Shown here: positions 57,353 through 64,000 of the stretch, piece by piece
Layout of the letters: each line of letters starts with the position of its first letter
Position numbering within the stretch: the first letter of the stretch is position 1
Assembly (NCBI GenBank): GCA_015178975.1
Contig: WHVD01000001.1
Location: forward strand, 1,736,001 to 1,800,000
DNA length: 64,000 nucleotides
From: Hysterangium stoloniferum
Lineage: Eukaryota > Basidiomycota > Agaricomycetes > Hysterangiales > Hysterangiaceae
Direction: 5' to 3'
The notes under the pieces: generated by a model
Database searches by the model: none
What the model saw: only the letters and a program-made list of their open reading frames with translations
Told to the model about the DNA's origin: nothing
Position numbers and translations under genes: made by a program

Positions 57353-58230
57353 ATTCCCCACACTACATTTTTTAGATTTGATACTGATTCTCAGTGACGT
57401 CACGGTAACGGATGAGGTATTTAATTCTTCCTGAGCGCTCCTTGCTTCTTCCCAGTCGTTCATCTCATTCCGAACGTCCGAGCTTATATAGAGTCGAACT
57501 GTTTTCAACAGATACTACTCTATATTGTGAGGCTGTGATGTTTGTTGTTTCATAGCAAATCGAGACACATTATTCCTATCTTCTGTTCTTACTATCATGT
57601 ATAAATATATATTGCGAATCATCTTTATGTTTGTATTTTTTTAACAGCTATTCTCACTTGGGAGGTCTGCATGTACCCCTTGACTGCTCCGAGTAGTGGG
57701 TGGGAGCGGGGAAAGAAGAAACAGGTCCGTGCTGTGTGAACCCATATGTACCCAGATGGACTTCCTGTAGCCTGAGGTTGGTCACTCCTGGTGACTTCTG
57801 TGTCTTTCTGTCATCTATTCCAACAGCCCATCACTTAATCTTTGTGCTATGAGGAGGCAGGTTCAGATTACAGAAAACTTGGAAAAGTACATTGTCTTGT
57901 GTGTTGCTGTAGCCCAAGAACTCAGCAATGCTTGTGTCCCTGAACCTCAACGTGATTGGACTACTTGGGATATTTAATTTGAACTGTTACATTCTTACCA
58001 CACGTCTTGATAGGAATTAGGTCGCATTGGAACTATATCAGATGTGTGATATGTTGCAAATAGTTTCTGAAATCCAAACCAGCCAAAACAGAGCTCTTTG
58101 TCTCAAATCCCACTTCGTACATTATGACCAATACCGGCTTACCATCACTTTCAGTCTTCGCTTCACAAAGTTTAACACTCTACCGCAAGGTGGCCTGATG
58201 ATTTCCTGCCTTTCATAATCATTGTGGTTT
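57353..58230. other. Gene 3' flank and unassigned sequence
   Basis: 57360-57480 is shared with 44290-44400 (duplicated 3' flank). 57640-57980 has a different, less AT-rich texture and no ORF of note. Confidence 0.4.
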
Positions 58231-58905
58231 GCCGACCATTAAGGTGCATAACAGTTGCAAGTCCCTTCGATTGACCAAATACTGATAAGCCCACGGGCAT
58301 GATCTTTGAGATGACAGAACGGGCGTACGTATTCCCTCATATCGTTTCTTCCTCTGCCCGTGACCGACGAAAACGAATCAAGGATACCGCGTAATTGACG
58401 TATGATATCGTCCATTCTGGTATCATCGACGGCTAATGAAGCATCCAGCAAAAAACACATCTAAGAGCCAATATGTATAATGGACGACTCTGAGTGTCAC
58501 TTTGTCACTTTCAGCACGCACCGTTGCCTCTTTCTCCGCTTCTTCTAATCGCCTTTCGACTTTGGCGATAGACTTATCTCGTTGTCGCATCCAAGATACG
58601 ACGTGTGCTTTAAGACCTTGGCTTGGTTTGTATGACCTTGCAACTGAAACAGAGAAGAGACAACGAACCAAAGGAAAAGAAAACAAGATCACAAAACCAC
58701 AGAGAGAAAGGAGCACAAGGTCGGTTGAAGGAACGAGAGGATGGAAAGAGAGGATGGAAAGATGGAAAGACAAATAGTGAGGACCAAGCTGACAGTCACA
58801 CCACCATAATTCCTACCATAACCCCTACCCATCATAGGCATTTGAGCGGCTGCAAAGCCTGACCCCCACCTAAGCAGATCTATAACAATGTATGTACTCA
58901 CTACG
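58231..58905 (-). other. Possible fragment of an unrecognised gene
   Basis: On the minus strand, about 58480-58640 encodes GLKAHVVSWMRQRDKSIAKV then ERRLEEAEKEATVRAESDK, a charged amphipathic stretch fit for a coiled coil. 58239-58460 holds a second frame (VDDTRMDDIIRQLRGILDSF). They may be exons of one gene, but no splice set keeps a convincing frame and I recognise no family. Confidence 0.25.
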
Positions 58906-59029
58906 TCTTACATAGGGTCAGGCCCCAATATCAAAACGGAAAAAAAAGTGGTTGATTGGACATAAGTAGGTTCCGGGTGTGTCGTTGATGGTATTCGACA
59001 CCGTCGTTCACCCGTCTTTCTTTTGTCAT

Positions 59030-59460
59030 TACAGGCATAGATGATCCTTTGGTGCAGTCGAAAGTTGCGGCGGCAAGTCACAGTGGGCCTGAACCGTCTG
59101 TGGAGTGGATGGCTATGATGGAGGTTATGGGATGTTCGTTATATGGTGAGTAATTACACGCATAGAAACATACATGTAATACATATATGTTTACTGTGAA
59201 CTTATTAATGACACATTGGACGAGTATGACGTACCTGAGGATGACTCGACTCTTCAAGGAATGGCCTCCCTCCTTGTCCATGGCACGAGCAAACGTCACT
59301 GTCGTCAAACTGTAAACTCAGACATATCCTTCTCCTTCTCCTCAACAATAGCTAGGTTCTCAACCGGCAGACTGGTACTGTCTGACACCAATGCCACCAA
59401 CGCCACCAACACCAACGCCATCAATGCCATCAAAGCTTCCCAGGTCATACTGCTATGTTG
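59030..59460 (-). pseudogene. Duplicated linker piece of a Ubp14-type protease
   Basis: 59205-59460 repeats, in the same orientation, the stretch 60475-60700 of the neighbouring protease relic. Shared words: EALM..LV, AIVEEKEKD or AAVEEKEKD, CHGQG, and ESSHPQVRHTR or ESSHLYVRHTR. Ubp14/USP5 proteins have a similar linker (LAIVEE..ED..) before the second zinc finger. A frame from an ATG at 59450 (MTWEALMALM) ends at a stop after 47 codons. It is probably the start of a second, truncated copy. Confidence 0.5.
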
Positions 59461-59589
59461 ATTAGTACCTACCTTGCACCCGGTCCAAAAAAAGCAGCGA
59501 AAAGGTCTCGAAGCGTAATCATCGATCTGGCACAGAGTGAAATGGATGAATAGGGTGGGGGATGAAAGAAGAATAACCACAGGTGATTA

Positions 59590-60880
59590 CATTTTGTAGG
59601 TACCCAGGTCAGGTGCAGAAAATGTACAACAAAGATGTCAGGGAAAGTCGCAACACGTGTACGTCGAAACACATCACGACCTAGTCGGTATCGGCTTATA
59701 GTACCGAGACGACACTATGAAGACTAACGTCTGCGGTAGAACCCCTGCCTCACACCGCGACCACGAATACTCAACAGCATGTTTACCAACACGTCCCCTA
59801 CGCACTCACGCAGCTTCACCCGCCCATACAACACCATCTCCTCTCCAAATCCGGGATGGGATACCTACGCTCAAATCATCATGCTCTTCCACACGATAGC
59901 GCGCACCCCCTTGCACTACATACACCGTGGCGTGACTCTTGCTCCACCTCAAAGCAGAAAATGACAGTAGGCTCCGGCTTCGGGACGTGTCTTTAATTTG
60001 TTGACGCAAGACTTCTAGAATATATATGCGAAGAACTCTTGCGCGTCTTGCTGTTTTGTCATCGAGATTTCCCCGTGGACTCTTCCGATGAGGGATTTGA
60101 ATATGGTGGGTTTGATGGGTTCTGGAATACGGGCAGTGACGTCGAGGATGGACCAGGGGATCACCATCGATGGGATTAATTTCATGGCCTCACCAGCACT
60201 TCGGCGGGTGTAGGGATACCGCGGTGAGACGAGAATGCGAGGGTGCGATAACCAGCCTGAGCGGATTCAGTCCGCTATTCTGCGCATCTGAAAGTCAAAA
60301 CAGGATATGGGGAGCTCTTCGGTGCAGGAACGGGCGTGGGTGAGAAAGGATAGGGGATGGAATGTGCAGAAGGCTGGAAGTGTGAATATCGATTAGAGGG
60401 TGAATGCCATGTGGCAGCTGTTTCCGAGATTGCGGAGTCCTGTCAGTCCTGCTGGGAAGACGGCTCGAAAACACTATACGAGTATGACGTACATAAAGAT
60501 GACTCGACTCTTTAAGAAATGACCTTCGACCTTGTCCATGACAAGCCCAGTATCTCACTGTCGCCATACACTCATTATTGTCCTTCTCCTTCTCCTCGAC
60601 AGCAGCAAAAAAAGGTTCTTAAGCGGCGGTCCGCTACTGTTATATCACCAACATCACTAAATCAATCATCAAAGCCTCCGAGCTGATACTCACATGCTCA
60701 CAGAACAAACAAACACAACCTACGCACTCGTGTCGGGTTCGGTTCCAGCTTGCTCTTCACATACACGGATAACCAAGCATCCCACAATGCAACTACACAT
60801 GCACCCAACATCGTCCCCCACACGCTCTCTATCAAGGCACGAGAGGCACACATCGATGTCTTCAGGTAGATCCTATTAGA
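59590..60880 (-). pseudogene. Ubiquitin-specific protease relic (Ubp14/USP5 type)
   Basis: Reading the minus strand downward: LPEDIDVCLSCLDRE near 60850 (as in the N-terminal zinc-finger variant of fungal Ubp14), the linker AAVEEKEKDN with WACHGQG (about 60540-60600), GLTGLRNLGNSCHMAFTL (catalytic Cys box, about 60400-60450), CFDFQMRRIAD.IRSGWLSHP, IKPTIFKSLIGRVHGEIS, TKQQDAQEFF (about 60030-60060), LRQQIKD, a VRYRVEEHDDLSVGIPSR patch (about 59850-59900), and TFPDIFVVH..LTWVPTK (about 59600-59660). Order and motifs fit free-ubiquitin-chain hydrolases. In-frame stops and frame changes break it at several places, and the catalytic His region is not seen. A dead host gene copy. Confidence 0.72.
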
Positions 60881-61359
60881 TCGCGTGGTTAGCACCTAAG
60901 CATAATAAGTGAAATCTCATTTCGATTGAAAGAAAGGAGGACATACTTCTTTGTCAAATAATTGTGGTGTTTCTCTCTGAAAAGATTTTGAAAGACGAGG
61001 ACTGGGAACGCGAGAAGGTCTGGCAAGAAGAATGAGTTGCAAGACATAGGACTCCAGCACATGTCACGCGATGTCACACAGTTGCGCGAAGAATTACTTT
61101 TATATATATATTTTTGAAAATTAATATTCACATATTCTTACATCTTCTGTTCACAATTGAATTGTGAGAAGAGAGACAGAGCTCCAGTAAATAAAGAGTT
61201 TTTATATATCAGAATGATATAGCTAGACGTGATGGAAAAATGTTCGATGGGTTTGGTGTCCGAGTTTAATCCTCCTCCCATATGCACGTAGGTAGCAGAA
61301 AATACCATACAATACTTATTCAAGGCGTTAATACTATTGAATAAGGACAACATCGACGC
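60881..61359. other. Unassigned, AT-rich
   Basis: Contains a TATATATAT run (about 61100) and short ORFs only. Confidence 0.4.
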
Positions 61360-61527
61360 TCACAGTTCTGGCTCAAATACAGTGTCCGGCCACACAGGGT
61401 CATTTATCCAACTGGGCTCCGCATCATAAGAAGCGCGCAACTGCAAATCGAGGACGGGTCCCCGAGGGGCTAGAAATATAACATGGAGAAGTAGGTTCAA
61501 ACAGGAATATGGTACGCGGTTCCACAT
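61360..61527 (-). CDS. Possible C-terminal exon, 55 aa
   Basis: A minus-strand frame from ATG 61527 to TGA 61360: MWNRVPYSCLNLLLHVIFLA, PRGPVLDLQLRASYDAEPSW and INDPVWPDTVFEPEL. It has a hydrophobic start and a Trp/Pro/acidic end, unlike the random ORFs around it. An upstream AG suggests it may be a terminal exon of a longer gene, the rest of which I could not trace. Family unknown. Confidence 0.3.
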   Translation of the reverse strand: MWNRVPYSCLNLLLHVIFLAPRGPVLDLQLRASYDAEPSWINDPVWPDTVFEPEL

Positions 61528-61687
61528 CTCCGGAGTGACTAGATTACTGTCAGGCTCTCACATTGATGAGGGGGGGAAGTGAAGCAAACAAATTCTGAGG
61601 CATTTCCACAACTACTGTTGCCCCCAGAGGTTTACTGCTGTCACGGGCATCCAAACCAAAATCATGGCTTAAGCCACAGCGTCATCA

Positions 61688-61743
61688 TGACGTCATAACA
61701 GCCGTCTAGCGACGCGGGGGAGCGGCGGGCCATTATGACGTCA
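61688..61743. promoter_or_regulatory. Two perfect CRE palindromes
   Basis: TGACGTCA at 61688-61695 and again at 61736-61743, centre to centre 48 bp, separated by GC-rich sequence. TGACGTCA is the consensus site of ATF/CREB-type bZIP factors. The direction of the regulated gene is unclear. Confidence 0.5.
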
Positions 61744-61997
61744 CTTCATTATGGCCGGTAACTTAACGACTCGTTACATGATAGGCGCTGACCTTCCGTC
61801 GGAGGTTTTAAACACCCATCGATTCTCACCTTACTCGACTGGGGACATTATATTCGTTATACCTCCGTTCCTCCGCTACACTTAACAAGCTTGAATGCTA
61901 GAACAGATCACTGGCGCCTATTCTCGCATTCGACGTGGGTCAGCAGGTCTAGAAAGAAGTGAGAATTTTGAGTACCAATTGTCATCCGCCGGAGGCC

Positions 61998-62390
61998 CAC
62001 TGAATTCCGTCAGGGCACCACGTCATACCCTTTAGCATACTTCCAACAAGTGTAATCAAAATGAAATACCTATTTAATTAGCGGACTGAAAGTCCCTGAT
62101 ATTCATGAGGTATAAGACTCGGTTTGCAAATACATTACTGTGTATGGACACTCTGACTTAACACAGTACAGAATTTAATATATAGTACAGCCACTGAATT
62201 CAGTCAGGGCCACCGCTTCATACTATTTAGCACATTTGCAACATATGTAATTAGCGGACTAAATGATCCTGATATTCACTATGCATAACGATTCGGTTTG
62301 CTAATACATTACTGTGTATTAACACTCTGACTTAACGAATATACCGCATTCCAAATGTGTAGATGTTCGAAGTACCCAATTTAATATATA
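61998..62390 (+). repeat. ~194-bp tandem duplication, two units
   Basis: Units start at about 61998 and 62191 with CCACTGAATTC.GTCAGGG and share TAATTAGCGGACT, CCTGATATTCA, AATACATTACTGTGTAT and ACACTCTGACTTAAC, ending with AATTTAATATATAG. Differences between the units indicate some age. A third unit begins (CAGCCACAG, 62392) but diverges at once. Confidence 0.8.
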
Positions 62391-62694
62391 GCCCAGCCAC
62401 AGTAGAGCTATCAGATAGTATCAGATTGATCAACAAGATGACGTTGGGTTTGAAAATCCGCAAGACGCTGGCTCCGAGAACGTTCACAGGCAGCCTTCCG
62501 TACCTGGCGCCTCCCTCACAACAATACGAACACAATCGACGTAACTTCTTAGAAGAACCGGGAAATGCATTATAAGGAAGTTTAAGTGTCGGGTCCTTGA
62601 ATTTCGCAGCGGCGTCACGGTGGTGGCTTACATCGTCATAACTCTCAAATGGCCCACCAGCTGTAACTTGGTCCATTGAATAAACAGCAGCCAA
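62332..62694 (-). CDS. Hypothetical ORF, 120 aa, doubtful
   Basis: MAAVYSMDQVTAGGPFESYD, then a polar region, and a hydrophobic ILLINLILSDSSTVAGLYIK segment. It overlaps the second tandem unit at its 3' end. No recognisable family, no supporting TATA or intron. Possibly a chance ORF. Confidence 0.2.
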   Translation of the reverse strand: MAAVYSMDQVTAGGPFESYDDVSHHRDAAAKFKDPTLKLPYNAFPGSSKKLRRLCSYCCEGGARYGRLPVNVLGASVLRIFKPNVILLINLILSDSSTVAGLYIKLGTSNIYTFGMRYIR

Positions 62695-63519
62695 AATACA
62701 ATGAACTTTATATCAAGTCACACCAAGTCTCAGTTCCTTCTGTGTCGAAGTCTCCCGGAGTTAGCCTGCGGTGTCAGTGAAGTTATCATATCAGCCCCTG
62801 CAAAACACCTACTTTTCTTTCAATTCAGGTCCATTGTAAGCCTGGCGCCCCAGTCTTACGCTTTCACTCATTGTTCCCGTTACGTGTTCACTCCTTGTTA
62901 TGTGTTCACCCTTTGTTTCTTGTTTCCTTTGTTCCACTCCTTTTGTTCTGGCACATGACCTCATACATGTATATAGCCTAGGTAGTTTTCTCTCTCTTTC
63001 CTTACCGTATGCTGTAACGTCCTGTATCCCGTCTCGGTTCCATCCATTTCATTACAAATCGACTGGTCAATAGCTCATCTTGTTAGTCTCGATACGGTTG
63101 ACAGCAATGCGCTTCATAAACCGATGCAAATACAGTTCAAAATGAGAATAGGGCGCTATGACTTGTGGCATTTAGTGTTCAAGGTCTCTGTAGATGCACG
63201 TGATTAGACGTTAATGTCTGTCATTCATTGATTCTTTTCTTTCAATCATTATGGGATAAAGGTCTACCACAAGTATGTGTATTACAGATCTAGTTCTGTA
63301 TTGAGGCGATGTGGGGCCTTTTAACTGAAGGTGTAACTTTCTATGGCATCTTGTATCAAGCCTTGCGGCTGTGTTCGACTGGCACTGACATCCCAATTCT
63401 TTCGATACCTTCGCAATTGACGGTGAAACCTATGACAAATCTATATGCCTACCCCAATAATTTACACTGTCGGAGTACGGGGCCTCCTCCCAGGTGGCTG
63501 TGGATACTCGCAAATTCCC
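62695..63519. other. Unassigned; promoter flank of the downstream gene
   Basis: Short ORFs only. 62838-63050 has LTR-like features (TGTAAGCC start, GTATATAGCC TATA-like block, T-rich TTTGTTCC runs) but no target duplication. Confidence 0.35.
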
Positions 63520-63526
63520 TATAAAA
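63520..63526 (+). promoter_or_regulatory. TATA box
   Basis: TATAAAA 80 bp before the ATG at 63600, with a CA-rich likely start region (CCAACTCACTG) between. Spacing fits a short 5' UTR. Confidence 0.65.
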
Positions 63527-63599
63527 GGCCAGCATCCCCCACTAACAAGGTCCAACTCACTGTAGTCAACGCAGTCAGCTAGAGCATTCGTCCTACATC

Positions 63600-63797
63600 A
63601 TGACCTCTTTCACCTATCTTTTCAGTCTCATTGCCCTACTCTCCCTCGCTTCTGCTGCTCCTGTCGTTGAATGGCAGAGCGTAGAGTCGCGTCAGACCTG
63701 CCCCTGCCCCCCCGGCCTCCCTGGCCTCCCTGGCCTCCCTGGCCTCCCCGGCCTTCCTGGCCTTCCTGGCATCCCCCGAGACGCCTCACTCGTGTAG
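63600..63797 (+). CDS. Small secreted collagen-like peptide, 65 aa
   Basis: Residues 1-20 (MTSFTYLFSLIALLSLASAA) form a textbook signal peptide. The predicted mature part has VEWQSVESR, then CPCPP (34-38), six consecutive Gly-Leu-Pro triplets (39-56) and one Gly-Ile-Pro (57-59), ending RDASLV. Gly-X-Y repeats are the mark of collagen-like polyproline helices; seven triplets is very short. The triplets are encoded by a nearly exact 9-bp GGCCTCCCT DNA repeat, so their number may vary between strains. A TATA box lies 80 bp upstream. The stop is TAG at 63795-63797; a downstream intron could alter the C-terminus (GTAGGG overlaps the stop). Probably secreted or wall-associated; role unknown. Confidence 0.6.
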   Translation: MTSFTYLFSLIALLSLASAAPVVEWQSVESRQTCPCPPGLPGLPGLPGLPGLPGLPGIPRDASLV

Positions 63798-64000
63798 GGC
63801 TACCCCGGTAGACGTCATTGCTCTCTTTGTCGAGAGCAACTGATCCCCTCACGGTTTCCCTGGTAGGTCGAAAGGTTTACTACCGGAAGAATGTCGCTGA
63901 TTTCAGCTTATTTTCAGATTGTATGAACAAGCATCATTTTCCGAATATTCTTTTAATCTCTCTTCCCTTGATATGAACATTTCTTGAACGTGTTTTTCCT
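63798..64000. other. 3' flank of the collagen-like peptide gene
   Basis: No further gene is visible before the window ends. Confidence 0.4.

Noticed and set aside
59717-59964. Plus-strand Pro/Thr-rich ORFs of 60-61 aa
   Set aside because: Antisense to the Ubp14-type protease relic.
62838-63056. Possible LTR (TGTAAGCC...CATTACA with a TATATAG block)
   Set aside because: No matching target duplication and no second copy in the window.

Overview
The window looks like repeat-rich chromosomal DNA of a filamentous basidiomycete, most likely an Agaricomycete. The evidence is intron-dense genes with GT..AG introns of about 45-75 bp, a cluster of fungal DUF6533-type membrane-protein genes, Ty3/gypsy and Ty1/copia relics, Tc1-type transposons, and a transposase of a kind common in mushroom genomes. 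There is no bacterial organisation: no operons and no Shine-Dalgarno sites.

Region 1 (about 1-10.3 kb): an intron-bearing gene relic with near-identical consecutive introns, a LINE/SINE-like 3' tail, a decayed DDE transposase, an LTR fragment with two minisatellites, and a 2.1-kb Tc1-type transposon with ~220-bp inverted repeats that sits inside a copia-type LTR.

Region 2 (about 10.3-29.3 kb): a nested graveyard of LTR retroelements. A gypsy-type element on the minus strand has its gag and pol at about 19.8-25.0 kb and one LTR type (here 'B') on both sides. It has been invaded by a solo copia LTR, a solo LTR of another gypsy type ('D') and a block of 'A'-type elements. Ten LTR copies of several families share one core motif at a nearly fixed distance from the LTR 3' end. 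A Zn-knuckle/coiled-coil gene in antisense orientation lies between integrase and 3' LTR in two elements. The block is bounded by ~600-bp AT-rich inverted repeats.

Region 3 (about 30-57.4 kb): the main host-gene content. Paralogous genes encode multi-pass membrane proteins of the fungal DUF6533 type. I could assemble three copies with open frames across every exon: 30048-31715 (-) with 14 exons and 287 aa, 33830-35601 (-) with 14 exons and 307 aa, and 55641-57352 (+) with 13 exons and 310 aa. Two more (38322-39991, 42053-43735) are nearly complete, one (about 44880-47177) is a pseudogene whose exon 2 carries a solo LTR, and one (52204-52617) is a truncated fragment. All share an exon plan with 17-, 18- and 20-nt micro-exons. 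A diverged inverted duplication (about 52.2-53.9 and 54.6-56.0 kb) links the fragment to the plus-strand gene. A second transposon block (about 47.5-51.8 kb) holds a Tc1-type element with a solo LTR in its right inverted repeat.

Region 4 (57.4-64 kb): a decayed ubiquitin-specific protease of the Ubp14/USP5 type with a duplicated linker piece, a small C-terminal-looking ORF, a pair of perfect CRE palindromes, a ~194-bp tandem duplication, and a well-formed 65-aa secreted peptide with a GLP collagen-like tract behind a TATA box. Most identifications rest on motif recognition by eye; exon models were checked by splice sites, reading phase and comparison among the paralogs.
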